A stretch of DNA of 25,293 nt from a virus. Shown here piece by piece: positions 12,131 to 17,861 of this stretch. The stretch's first letter is position 1, and each line of letters opens with the position of its first letter. The position numbers and the translations under genes are program-made. The stretch spans positions 1-25,293 of IMG/VR virus record IMGVR_UViG_3300034062_000923. One strand, 5' to 3'. The notes beneath the pieces were generated by a model. It did not search any database. It saw only the letters and a program-made list of their open reading frames with translations, and was not told the DNA's origin.

Positions 12131-12150
12131 TGTAGAACATTGATTCTACA
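12131..12150. promoter_or_regulatory. Operator-like dyad TGTAGAA-N6-TTCTACA
   Basis: This is a perfect 7-bp inverted repeat with a 6-bp spacer, total 20 bp, typical size for a lambda-type repressor operator. It sits directly upstream of the ribosome site of the HTH gene, so occupancy should block leftward transcription (autoregulation). Its minus-strand reading also contains TAGAAT, a possible -10. Confidence 0.7.
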
Positions 12151-12165
12151 CCCAAAATAGGTAAA

Positions 12166-12232
12166 TGTAGATATTAGGGTATATCCCTAGTAAATATTCT
12201 ACATTTATTCTACATTTATGATATTCTACATA
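12166..12232 (+). promoter_or_regulatory. Early rightward promoter with three phased TATTCTACAT boxes
   Basis: TATTCTACATT occurs twice in exact tandem (12195-12205, 12206-12216), and a third TATTCTACAT lies at 12222-12231. TGTAGA at 12166-12171 and TAGGG/CCCTA (12175-12179 / 12185-12189) add further dyad symmetry. TGATATTCT (12219-12227) fits an extended -10, giving a start near 12234 and a leader of about 35 nt to the ATG at 12271. The boxes overlap the promoter, as repressor sites would. Confidence 0.6.
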
Positions 12233-12270
12233 TAGGCGATGTTTGCTTATTTCTTTGAAAGGGAAATCAA

Positions 12271-12477
12271 ATGTACGAAAAAGCTAAAGCAGAATTTGAT
12301 AGGTTACCTCATGTAAATAGCGATGACCTTGATGGCACTATTGACCATCTAGTGTTTCGCGCACAACATGAATTAGACCTTGAGGATGAAGGCGAAAACG
12401 AATACATTGACTATGTATTACCAAAATCTGATTATGTAAAACTTACCAAGTTTGTTAAAAAATGGAAAGGTAAATAA
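12271..12477 (+). CDS. Hypothetical acidic protein, first gene of the early operon
   Basis: 68 aa, MYEKAKAEFDRLPHVNSDDL and onward, ending YVKLTKFVKKWKGK. It is acidic in the middle (ELDLEDEGENEYIDY) with a basic end; no motif is recognised. AAAGGG lies 7 nt before the ATG. As the first gene behind the TTCTACA-controlled promoter it is likely expressed early. Its stop overlaps the next ATG by one base (TAATG). Small acidic proteins in this position include host-takeover or anti-defence proteins, but nothing in the sequence shows that. Confidence 0.7.
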   Translation: MYEKAKAEFDRLPHVNSDDLDGTIDHLVFRAQHELDLEDEGENEYIDYVLPKSDYVKLTKFVKKWKGK

Positions 12478-12590
12478 TGAAAGATTTTAAAGGTGAATGG
12501 AAAGATATATTTTGGGGTGCTGTGGCAGCTATCCTTATGCTTGCACCAGCAATGATTGTGTATGTTTGGAAAACAGGGGGTGTATCGTGA
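12477..12590 (+). CDS. Small single-TM peptide (37 aa)
   Basis: MKDFKGEWKDIFWGAVAAIL, then MLAPAMIVYVWKTGGVS. A hydrophobic span at about 12-30 follows an amphipathic basic/acidic N-terminus. The ATG overlaps the preceding stop (TAATG) and the TGA overlaps the GTG start of the next gene (GTGA), so it is held in the operon by coupling on both sides. That argues it is real despite its length. Function unknown. Confidence 0.6.
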   Translation: MKDFKGEWKDIFWGAVAAILMLAPAMIVYVWKTGGVS

Positions 12591-12880
12591 GTAAATATGA
12601 TAGTTGGTTAGAAGAACCATACCGGCAAATGGCGCAAGCTGATGACCATCAGGAATATGTGTGGACTACCTATATGAAACAAGGTAAGCCATGTGATCCG
12701 ATGGACTTGGATAACTTCCAAGAGTATCTTGCAGATGCAACTGCGGATTATGCTGGTGCTGAGAAGTGGGAAAATCTGCGAGAGTATGCAGATAAAGGTG
12801 AATGGGAAAAGTTTGGTCGGGCTATTTATTTTCTAGTCCACGACCATATTGAAAACAAATTGATTGCGGAGGAAGAATAA
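12587..12880 (+). CDS. Hypothetical acidic protein
   Basis: 97 aa from the GTG at 12587 (GTGA overlap with the upstream peptide; GGGGG about 6 nt upstream). A longer reading from an upstream ATG at 12497 would run through the TM peptide and is rejected. The sequence MSKYDSWLEEPYRQMAQADD, then HQEYVWTTYMKQGKPCDPMD, is acidic and helical, with a Tyr/Trp-rich N-terminus (YDSWLEEPY) seen in many small phage proteins. The end ENKLIAEEE overlaps the next ATG by one base. No function can be assigned. Confidence 0.7.
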   Translation: MSKYDSWLEEPYRQMAQADDHQEYVWTTYMKQGKPCDPMDLDNFQEYLADATADYAGAEKWENLREYADKGEWEKFGRAIYFLVHDHIENKLIAEEE

Positions 12881-13413
12881 TGTCTAAATATTTAGAACTT
12901 AGGAATGTAGATGTATCGGATAAGATCGAGAAGAAGAATGGTTTGTCTTATCTGTCTTGGGCATGGGCTGTAGACACATTGCTACAACACGATCCACAAG
13001 CTACTTGGAGTTATGGTCAACCTGTATTGTTTGGTGAGACTGTAATGGTGTTTTGCACAGTTAATGCGTTTGGCAAGTCAATGACAGCGCAGTTGCCGGT
13101 CATGGACTATCGCAACAAGGCAGTACCGAATCCCGATGCGTTTGCAGTTAATACTGCAATGCAAAGATGCCTGGCTAAAGCTATTGCTCTACATGGTCTC
13201 GGTTTATCTCTTTATGTCGGTGAGGATTTGTGGGATGATATAGAGGTGGATTCTACGAAATTTGTAGAAAAGATATTAGGTTCTCAGGACATCCCAGAAC
13301 TCAAGGTGAACTTTGCCCAAGCGTTTAAGGAAGTGTCTAAGGACAAAGAGGCGATGAAGAAGGTAAACGATGCCAAAGAAAAGCGGAAGGCAGAACTGAG
13401 TGAAACTAGCTGA
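12880..13413 (+). CDS. Single-strand annealing protein, Sak3/DUF1071-like
   Basis: 177 aa. DVSDKIEKKNGLSYLSWAWA (11-30), VDTLLQHDPQATWSYG, then NTAMQRCLAKAIALHGLGLS (about 91-110) and LYVGEDL match the DUF1071 pattern ('LSYLSWAxAWxxxxxxyPxAxY...txMQRaLtKaiAmhGLGlyLYxGEDL'), a phage single-strand annealing family I know as Sak3. Such proteins anneal complementary strands during recombination-dependent replication. The C-terminal 50 residues are charged and likely flexible. It is coupled to its upstream neighbour (TAATG). A YqaJ exonuclease and an SSB-like protein follow in the same operon, a complete recombination set. Confidence 0.85.
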   Translation: MSKYLELRNVDVSDKIEKKNGLSYLSWAWAVDTLLQHDPQATWSYGQPVLFGETVMVFCTVNAFGKSMTAQLPVMDYRNKAVPNPDAFAVNTAMQRCLAKAIALHGLGLSLYVGEDLWDDIEVDSTKFVEKILGSQDIPELKVNFAQAFKEVSKDKEAMKKVNDAKEKRKAELSETS

Positions 13414-13597
13414 TGTGCAGCCAGACAATGTGTGCTTTGAGTGCGGTAAGGCTTGGGGTACACATCCACTAAAAAGTTCGGAGAACCACAGATCATGGAT
13501 CGACCAATGCGATGTATGTTTAAAGCTCACAGCCGTAGTAGATGTTTCGGAATATGGTTATATAAAGGAAGGATGGGATGGAGAAAAAGTGGTGTAG
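13400..13597 (+). CDS. Zn-ribbon-like small protein
   Basis: 65 aa with a GTG start and GGAAGG about 12 nt upstream; it overlaps the end of the Sak3 gene by 14 bp. CFECGKAWGTHP (C12, C15) and CDVC (C37, C40) are two CxxC knuckles about 22 residues apart, as in small zinc-ribbon proteins. The rest (LTAVVDVSEYGYIKEGWDGEK) resembles small phage proteins often found near recombination genes. DNA or protein binding is possible; the function is unknown. Confidence 0.7.
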   Translation: MKLADVQPDNVCFECGKAWGTHPLKSSENHRSWIDQCDVCLKLTAVVDVSEYGYIKEGWDGEKVV

Positions 13598-13730
13598 TTC
13601 TTGTCAGGCTGATAGACCAAAAGCTGGTTTTAAGTTGGTAGCAGCAGGAAATAGGGTTCGACCAGTTATGAGATGGAAATGCGAACATTGTTTAAAACGA
13701 GAAGCGGAGAGAAAATATGCAAGAAAATGA
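13578..13730 (+). CDS. Small basic CxxC...CxxC protein (50 aa)
   Basis: MEKKWCSSCQADRPKAGFKL, then VAAGNRVRPVMRWKCEHCLK, then REAERKYARK. Two CxxC pairs (C6/C9 and C35/C38) indicate a zinc ribbon; the ends are strongly basic. GGAAGG lies 5 nt before the ATG. It overlaps both neighbours (20 bp and 14 bp). The pattern 'WCxxCQxxRPxxGG...RWxCexCxxR' is common in phage recombination regions. Probably nucleic-acid binding; not assigned. Confidence 0.72.
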   Translation: MEKKWCSSCQADRPKAGFKLVAAGNRVRPVMRWKCEHCLKREAERKYARK

Positions 13731-13926
13731 TTTTATTTACACACCAAGTTCTACAGATATTACGATTCGGTGGCGCAAGATTTATGGCTATGTACCGGCA
13801 AGCGAACAAGCTAAGTACCAAAAGAAATGGGCAGAGTTTCGCGCATTGTCGGCAAGGACTTTAGAGAATGTAAATGTGCCAGAGATACCAGGAGTTGTGC
13901 AATGGAAAAAGTGGCAAAAATCCTAG
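13717..13926 (+). CDS. Conserved phage hypothetical protein (YTPxxTDIxxxWRKxxGYxPxSE)
   Basis: 69 aa, MQENDFIYTPSSTDITIRWR, then KIYGYVPASEQAKYQKKWAE. The 'YTPxxTDIxxxWRKxYGxxPxSExxxYxxKWxxF' pattern is a frequent small phage protein without known function. The start lies inside the previous gene, with GGAG about 8 nt upstream; the end overlaps the TM peptide gene by 25 bp. Confidence 0.75.
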   Translation: MQENDFIYTPSSTDITIRWRKIYGYVPASEQAKYQKKWAEFRALSARTLENVNVPEIPGVVQWKKWQKS

Positions 13927-14018
13927 TAGAGATAGGTGTTTACATTTTGTTACCTTTTGCGATAATAAAGGTGTCTTGGGAATTGGCAACTTCTTGGATT
14001 GAGGAATTAATAAAATGA
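13902..14018 (+). CDS. Single-TM peptide (38 aa)
   Basis: MEKVAKILVEIGVYILLPFA, then IIKVSWELATSWIEELIK. A hydrophobic span at about 7-23 is followed by an amphipathic helix. The ribosome site is excellent (AGGAG 7 nt before the ATG), and the TGA overlaps the next ATG (ATGA). A start further upstream in the same frame is possible but lacks such a site. Function unknown. Confidence 0.6.
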   Translation: MEKVAKILVEIGVYILLPFAIIKVSWELATSWIEELIK

Positions 14019-14239
14019 GAAACAAGCATTGCATGGATGCGTTTTACAAGACCCTAAAAGAAGTAGATATTCCTTTTGGGCAGTCTATGATCTGCGAGCA
14101 TTTCTTTGCTTCGGGTTGGGATGCAGCCATTGATGCCTTGTCTCTCGCATACCAAAGGCAGTTTGAAAATGATGGAGTCGATACACAGCTTATTCGCAGA
14201 GACCCCCAAGAACCTCCAGCCGATGACGATAAAGAATGA
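14015..14239 (+). CDS. Hypothetical protein (74 aa)
   Basis: MRNKHCMDAFYKTLKEVDIP followed by FGQSMICEHFFASGWDAAID. The C-terminus is polar and acidic (RRDPQEPPADDDKE). The GWDAAIDAL helix is common in small phage proteins ('FxxGWxAAxxxL'), which otherwise lack function. It is coupled to the upstream TM peptide by ATGA and overlaps the start of the next gene by 17 bp. Confidence 0.65.
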   Translation: MRNKHCMDAFYKTLKEVDIPFGQSMICEHFFASGWDAAIDALSLAYQRQFENDGVDTQLIRRDPQEPPADDDKE

Positions 14240-14417
14240 TTGGTATCCTGTATGCTTTCATTCCAAATCAGATTATAGAAAATGGCAGTATTACAGGAGG
14301 GGATCAGGAGAGAGAGTTACAGTCTGTGATGACTGTAGTGATGAGTACCAAAAGAAAATGAAAGGGGAGAATCGGTGTTTTATAGCAGAGGCTATGCAAC
14401 GATCAAAATATGTCTGA
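14223..14417 (+). CDS. Small Zn-ribbon-like protein (64 aa)
   Basis: From ATG 14223: MTIKNDWYPVCFHSKSDYRK, then WQYYRRGSGERVTVCDDCSD. Cysteines at 11, 35, 38 and 51 (C...CxxC...C) suggest a zinc site like the 'CxxxxxxxxWxxYxxGxxxxxxxCxDCxxxYQxxMxxxxRC' small phage proteins. An in-frame extension to 14106 exists but lies over the previous gene and is unlikely. The ribosome site is weak, so coupling is probable. Role unknown. Confidence 0.62.
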   Translation: MTIKNDWYPVCFHSKSDYRKWQYYRRGSGERVTVCDDCSDEYQKKMKGENRCFIAEAMQRSKYV

Positions 14418-14577
14418 ACCAGTATCTCAAGCAGTAATGACAGTAACCGAGGTTGCTCCCTTTCAGTTTGCTATCGAAATTGAGGGATCAGATTTATCTT
14501 TAGAAGTTTCACAGATTATGGTAAAGTTTCTGAATGACTGCTTACAGCAGATTCATGCGGATCAAAAAATCCATTGA
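14410..14577 (+). CDS. Hypothetical protein (55 aa)
   Basis: MSEPVSQAVMTVTEVAPFQF, then AIEIEGSDLSLEVSQIMVKF, then LNDCLQQIHADQKIH. It overlaps the previous stop by 8 bp and ends 10 bp before the exonuclease start. The pattern of a beta strand (QFAIEIEGSDLSLEVS) and a helix (MVKFLNDCLQQIHA) suggests a small folded protein, but no family is recognised. It fills the only gap in the operon, which supports it being real. Confidence 0.55.
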   Translation: MSEPVSQAVMTVTEVAPFQFAIEIEGSDLSLEVSQIMVKFLNDCLQQIHADQKIH

Positions 14578-14587
14578 AAGGGATTGT

Positions 14588-15196
14588 ATGGAACAAAGAA
14601 CAGAAGAATGGTTTGCTGCCAGATTAGGCAAAGTTACTGCTAGTCGGGTCGCAGATGTTTTAGCCAAGATTAAGTCTGGCGAGTCAGCAAGTCGTAAGAA
14701 CTACAAGATGGAGTTAGTGGTTCAGCGATTGACCGGCAAGGCAGGGGAGTCGTTTACCAATGCTGCAATGGAATGGGGTACAGAGCAAGAGCCATTCGCT
14801 AGGATGGCATACGAGGCTCATACAGGCACTTTTGTAAAGGAGGAGGGGTTCGTAGACCATCCCACAATAGAAGGCTTTGGATGCTCTCCTGATGGCATTG
14901 TAGGGGAAGGTCTCATTGAGATAAAAGCGCCCAACACAGCTAACCATATTGAAACAGTTTTGGAGAACAAAGCTCCGAGTAAATACATCCCACAAATGCA
15001 ATGCCAGATGGCTTGTACAGGCGCGAAATGGTGCGACTTTGTATCATTCGATCCTAGAGTGCCAGAGGACTTGCAGTTGTTTGTAGTACGAGTCGAGAGG
15101 GATCAGGAGTATATCGACTCGATGGAAGTAGAAGTAAAGCAGTTTTTAAGCGAGGTCTTAGACCTATTTAACCAACTAAAAGCGAGGCAGAAATGA
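14588..15196 (+). CDS. YqaJ/lambda-Exo-type recombination exonuclease
   Basis: 202 aa from ATG 14588 (AAAGGGA 4 nt upstream); a longer reading from 14534 overlaps the previous gene and is less likely. Motifs are QRTEEWFAARLGKVTASR (3-20), WGTEQEPFARMAYE (63-76), SPDGIVGEGLIEIKAPN (100-116; D102, E111, K113 form the PD-(D/E)XK site) and YIPQMQCQMACTGAKWCDFV (133-152). This is the YqaJ viral recombinase family, a 5'-3' exonuclease that makes 3' tails for an annealing protein. Its partner Sak3-like protein is in the same operon and an SSB-like protein follows with a 4-bp overlap (ATGA). Confidence 0.93.
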   Translation: MEQRTEEWFAARLGKVTASRVADVLAKIKSGESASRKNYKMELVVQRLTGKAGESFTNAAMEWGTEQEPFARMAYEAHTGTFVKEEGFVDHPTIEGFGCSPDGIVGEGLIEIKAPNTANHIETVLENKAPSKYIPQMQCQMACTGAKWCDFVSFDPRVPEDLQLFVVRVERDQEYIDSMEVEVKQFLSEVLDLFNQLKARQK

Positions 15197-15447
15197 CCTA
15201 TGAGATGAAAGATGGTAGCTTTAGTCTATTTAAGAACGACAAAAAGCTCACAGAGAAACACCCCGATTACAAGGGGTCTATTAAGATTAACGGAGTAGAG
15301 CATTGGTTTGATGCTTGGCTAAAGGAAGGCAAAAAGGGGAAGTTCTTATCGGGTCGTATTGGTGATCCGAAACAAAAAGGTTTTACTCCCAAGGGCGATG
15401 ATGAGTTGCCTAAGAGTAGTGGTATTGAAGATGACATTCCCTTTTAG
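15193..15447 (+). CDS. SSB-like small protein with DDIPF tail
   Basis: 84 aa. The first 57 residues (MKDGSFSLFKNDKKLTEKHP, DYKGSIKINGVEHWFDAWLK) form a likely OB-type beta barrel found in a common phage/plasmid family ('GSLFKNxxKxxxxxPDYxGxxxxNGxxxxxxAWxKxGKxGxFLSxxxxxPK'). The C-terminus, GIEDDIPF, closely mimics the DDDIPF tail by which bacterial SSB recruits host recombination and replication proteins. Together with the exonuclease and annealing protein this suggests a single-strand DNA-binding partner. Binding is inferred from the tail and the context. Confidence 0.75.
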   Translation: MTYEMKDGSFSLFKNDKKLTEKHPDYKGSIKINGVEHWFDAWLKEGKKGKFLSGRIGDPKQKGFTPKGDDELPKSSGIEDDIPF

Positions 15448-15456
15448 GAGAAAGAC

Positions 15457-15591
15457 ATGAAAAAGATTGCTATAGGATTGGTAACATATATGTTACTAGG
15501 AAGTGCGTATGCTTGTCAGACACAGACACTAATTGTCGGTGGTAAGCTACAAGTGTGTACTATTTGTGGAACAGTAGTTAGTTGTATGTAA
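15457..15591 (+). CDS. Secreted/periplasmic Cys peptide (44 aa)
   Basis: MKKIAIGLVTYMLLGSAYA is a clear signal peptide (basic start, hydrophobic core, AYA cleavage). The mature 25-residue part CQTQTLIVGGKLQVCTICGT, then VVSCM, has four Cys. The site AYA-C is close to a lipobox but lacks the usual Leu/Val at -3, so signal peptidase I is as likely. The ribosome site is strong (AGGAG 6 nt before the ATG). Many aquatic phages encode such short exported peptides of the form 'signal + ...G(K/R)xxxCxxx...xxC'; their role is unknown. Its place in a recombination operon is odd. Confidence 0.72.
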   Translation: MKKIAIGLVTYMLLGSAYACQTQTLIVGGKLQVCTICGTVVSCM

Positions 15592-15594
15592 TCC

Positions 15595-15668
15595 CCGATG
15601 AGATCGGCATTAGTGGCGCAATGCCACACCCTTTCAAGGAGTGCCACCCCCCTTCCGATCAGGGTGGC
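15595..15668 (+). promoter_or_regulatory. Structured leader before the nuclease gene (SD-sequestering hairpin, possible pseudoknot)
   Basis: CCGAT/ATCGG (15595-15599/15603-15607), GTGGC/GCCAC (15613-15617/15623-15627) and GCCACCC/GGGTGGC (15643-15649/15662-15668) form three successive hairpins. The last hides the AGGGTGG ribosome-site sequence of the gene starting at 15672. Its loop contains CCGATC (15655-15660), complementary to GATCGG at 15602-15607, so a pseudoknot or a switch between folds is possible. GTGGC can also pair with the second GCCAC. An open frame also runs through this stretch into the nuclease gene, so part of it could be coding. Confidence 0.45.
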
Positions 15669-15671
15669 TTA

Positions 15672-16091
15672 ATGACCTTCCAAAACGACCTACAGAGGGG
15701 TTTGGAGATAGAAGAAAGGGTCTTAGCTATCCTACGAAAGAAATACCCTTGTGCGACCCTTGTAAACGCTTTTAAGGGGTACGATATATGGATACCAGAG
15801 ATCAATAAAGCTGTAGAGGTAAAGTTTGACCCGATGAGCCAAAGAACAGGCAATATCGTTGTAGAGATAGAGATGTATGGGAAAGACTCAGGACTAATGG
15901 CTACCCAAGCTGATTACTGGGTTTTCTACGATGGGCAGATGTTTGTCATCATGCCGGTCAAGCACATATTTAAGTGCATATTCCTGAGTAAACTACAGTA
16001 TGTAGAGTTTATAGGGGAGGGGGATAGTCAGATCAAGAAAGCATTTTTAGTGGACAAGAACACCTTGTTTAAGTACGGCAAGATATTATGA
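15672..16091 (+). CDS. PD-(D/E)XK nuclease-like protein
   Basis: 139 aa from ATG 15672. GLEIEERVLAILRKKYPCAT (10-29), VNAFKGYDIWIPEINKAVEV (31-50) and K51 give E, D38 and E49-V-K51, the order of a PD-(D/E)XK site (as in Holliday-junction resolvase-like and restriction-like enzymes). Later GYDIWIP...YWVFYDGQMFVIMPVKHI fits the family. A longer frame from 15582 exists but the ribosome site favours 15672. It is the last gene of the rightward operon and overlaps the lysozyme gene end by 6 bp. Confidence 0.72.
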   Translation: MTFQNDLQRGLEIEERVLAILRKKYPCATLVNAFKGYDIWIPEINKAVEVKFDPMSQRTGNIVVEIEMYGKDSGLMATQADYWVFYDGQMFVIMPVKHIFKCIFLSKLQYVEFIGEGDSQIKKAFLVDKNTLFKYGKIL

Positions 16092-16559
16092 GAGGTATAA
16101 GGCTCTTTCGTCTTTTCGTCTAGTAGTCAGTCCTTTTAATTCTTTACCACCGGCTTTATTCCACTTTAGAAACTCCTCGGCAGCACCCTCAAACTCACCC
16201 CTATTGTGTTTCATCCGAAGGGTAGAATTTTGGAGATTACCGAGTCCAACATTGAAGGCGAAAGACACAAGTGCGCCAAACCGACCAGCAGTAAGCCCAC
16301 TAGGACATAATCGTTGTACTCCGCTTTCAAACCGCGCCAAATCTTTAGCAAGAATTTCATCTACTTCTCCCATCGTTAAGACTCGATCCCATCCGCTAGG
16401 AATGGGCAGAGCTTTTCGTTCTGCTAGTGGTACTCTAGCATGGTTAGGATCTATGACATGACCAACACCAACAGTCCAAAGTAGTGCAGGGCATTGGTAA
16501 GGCTTTTGTTTAACACCCTCATGGTGCTTAATCATCTCAATAACTTTATGGTCAATCAT
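16086..16559 (-). CDS. GH24 phage lysozyme (endolysin)
   Basis: 157 aa. HHEGVKQKPYQCPALLWTVG (12-31) followed by VGHV holds the E14-C23-T29 triad of GH24 muramidases, here in the Cys variant (the CPAxxWTxGxGH form). FGALVSFAFNVGLGNLQNST and TTRRKDERALYLS are the conserved later blocks. It hydrolyses peptidoglycan at the end of infection. No N-terminal signal or SAR segment is present, so it needs the holin encoded just upstream (ATGA overlap). It is the last gene of the leftward block and meets the nuclease gene tail to tail. Confidence 0.93.
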   Translation of the reverse strand: MIDHKVIEMIKHHEGVKQKPYQCPALLWTVGVGHVIDPNHARVPLAERKALPIPSGWDRVLTMGEVDEILAKDLARFESGVQRLCPSGLTAGRFGALVSFAFNVGLGNLQNSTLRMKHNRGEFEGAAEEFLKWNKAGGKELKGLTTRRKDERALYLS

Positions 16560-17041
16560 TTCTTAGCAAAGGCTTGCGTACCGAACCAGAAGGCAATAAT
16601 AGAGGCTAGGATCTGCATCTCGTCTGCATCAAACACCAAAGGGATAGCCTCGGCAAACGCTGCACCGCTAGACCAAGCCCACCAGATAGAGGCAATGTCT
16701 ACAATAATTAAGAGTAAAACGAATAGGTAGGTAACTACAGGGCGTACAGAGGCTCGTAGGTTGATGATCCATTGGCTTGCACCCTTACCGATCTCTATAT
16801 CGTGCTGATACATAGCTGTGCGTTCTTGTGCTTGAGTCTGCATCTGGACTTGGTCTGTGCGTATCTCCTCGACCCTAGCCTGTGCTGCGTAGCCTCTTTC
16901 TAGCATTTGGAGTTCTCTCTCCGTTTGCATACGAGCAAGCTCTAGTTCGTGAGACTTGTCGGACTTGTCTTGAAAGAAGTCTAGGAGTTTAGGTAGTCCA
17001 CCCATTAGGAAGGACAAAGCTGTAGAGATTAGTGTGAACAT
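16556..17041 (-). CDS. 3-TM holin (GTA-holin-like)
   Basis: 161 aa. A hydrophobic start (MFTLISTALSFLMGGLPKLL), a long charged helix (about 25-85: ELELARMQTERELQMLERGY and onward) and two C-terminal TM spans (TYLFVLLLIIVDIASIWWAW at about 104-123, and ILASIIAFWFGTQAF near the end) with the RASVRPVV junction match the '3TM holin' family (PF11351 type), known from gene transfer agents and many phages. It should open the membrane for the lysozyme. It overlaps the lysozyme start by 4 bp. Confidence 0.82.
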   Translation of the reverse strand: MFTLISTALSFLMGGLPKLLDFFQDKSDKSHELELARMQTERELQMLERGYAAQARVEEIRTDQVQMQTQAQERTAMYQHDIEIGKGASQWIINLRASVRPVVTYLFVLLLIIVDIASIWWAWSSGAAFAEAIPLVFDADEMQILASIIAFWFGTQAFAKK

Positions 17042-17044
17042 TAT

Positions 17045-17497
17045 TTACCCTTTATGACCCCAAGTAATATACCAGGCAACGATTGCAGCCAACGCATAAC
17101 ACATATACATAACTCTACGCACTTCTGCCAAATCTTTTCTAAATTCATTTTCTATTTCTTTCTCTTGTTTTTCAATCTTTGCTTTAATGGTTTCTACTTC
17201 TGACCATCTTTTTTGACCATGATGTTTTACAAAGTCTTTCTTGACCTGTTCTTCTTTTAGTCTTATATCTTCTTGTTTTTGCCATTGAATCATGGCTCGT
17301 TTGAAATACTGCTCTTTTAGGACTTCTGCTTCTCTGATCTGCCTTCTGCGTTCTAAGGCTTTTTGTTGTGCTACCGAGGCTGCTTCTTTTTGGACATCCT
17401 CGATAGATGAACCGATAGTTTTACCGGCTTCTTTGCCTGTCTTTACGCTTTCGCTAAAAGACTTTGCGCCCTCCAAAAACCCGAATTGGTCTGACAT
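17045..17497 (-). CDS. Coiled-coil protein with C-terminal TM segment
   Basis: 150 aa. After a Gly/Ser-rich start, residues 35-128 are an almost unbroken charged helix (AQQKALERRRQIREAEVLKE, then QVKKDFVKHHGQKRWSEVET), probably a coiled coil. One TM span closes the protein (VMYMCYALAAIVAWYIT). A C-terminal anchor with a coiled coil is the reverse of Rz spanins (N-terminal anchor), so I do not call it Rz. Its place between the holin and the XhlA-like protein argues for a lysis or envelope role, or a virion role with the tail genes. Confidence 0.65.
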   Translation of the reverse strand: MSDQFGFLEGAKSFSESVKTGKEAGKTIGSSIEDVQKEAASVAQQKALERRRQIREAEVLKEQYFKRAMIQWQKQEDIRLKEEQVKKDFVKHHGQKRWSEVETIKAKIEKQEKEIENEFRKDLAEVRRVMYMCYALAAIVAWYITWGHKG

Positions 17498-17505
17498 ACA
17501 TAGGA

Positions 17506-17721
17506 TTACTTTCTAAAGAATAAATCTGCTAACCAAGCTACAAAGCCACCAAAGACAGAGCAAGCCCCCATAATTGCCCAAAGAGATCCTTTAGACCTCT
17601 CTGCCATAGCGACTAACTTCTTAATATCAGATTCCATGCTATCTACTTTTTCTTGCAGATGCTCGACCTGAGCTACTAGACCACCAAATTTGAATGGATC
17701 AAATTCAAACTTATCGTTCAT
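17506..17721 (-). CDS. XhlA/holin-accessory-like protein
   Basis: 71 aa. A helix with heptads (VAQVEHLQEKVDSMESDIKK), then SKGSLWAIMGACSVFGGFVA and WLADLFFRK. One C-terminal TM span after a short coiled coil with 'xSKGxLWxxMGxxSxxGGxxxWxxDxxxRK' is the pattern of small phage membrane proteins placed with holins (XhlA-like). It probably assists lysis. The ATG overlaps the stop of the upstream 47-aa gene (ATGA). Confidence 0.72.
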   Translation of the reverse strand: MNDKFEFDPFKFGGLVAQVEHLQEKVDSMESDIKKLVAMAERSKGSLWAIMGACSVFGGFVAWLADLFFRK

Positions 17722-17861
17722 CCTAGCCTCCGTTTACCTGGCGACTTTTTTGCAACAGTTTTCTTTTTAGTCGCGACTTTTTTGCAAGGTTTAGAAATAT
17801 TTAAAGTTTCCTTTTGAATGTATCCAAACCTATCAAATACCCAGTCAATGATAAACTTCAT
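17718..17861 (-). CDS. Small protein with Lys-rich tail (47 aa)
   Basis: MKFIIDWVFDRFGYIQKETL, then NISKPCKKVATKKKTVAKKS, then PGKRRLG. The N-terminal 'MxxxIxWxFxxFGYxxK' is typical of small phage proteins; the tail is histone-H1-like (KKVATKKKTVAKK) and arises from a 15-bp direct repeat in the DNA. Its ATG overlaps the upstream stop (ATGA) and its TGA overlaps the next ATG. Possible roles are DNA binding or membrane-surface binding in the lysis cassette; neither is shown. Confidence 0.65.
   Translation of the reverse strand: MKFIIDWVFDRFGYIQKETLNISKPCKKVATKKKTVAKKSPGKRRLG
17741..17787. repeat. 15-bp direct repeat within the Lys-rich tail
   Basis: GCGACTTTTTTGCAA occurs at 17741-17755 and 17773-17787 (32-bp period). 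It encodes the repeated VA/K-K elements of the 47-aa protein. Such repeats can change copy number between strains. Confidence 0.75.

Noticed and set aside
12497-12586. Longer start for the 97-aa protein giving a Cys-rich N-terminus
   Set aside because: It overlaps the coupled 37-aa TM peptide completely. The GTGA overlap at 12587 with a GGGGG ribosome site is more credible.
14106-14222. N-terminal extension of the 64-aa Zn-ribbon protein
   Set aside because: It lies entirely over the preceding gene in another frame and lacks a ribosome site; the conserved Cys part starts after 14223.
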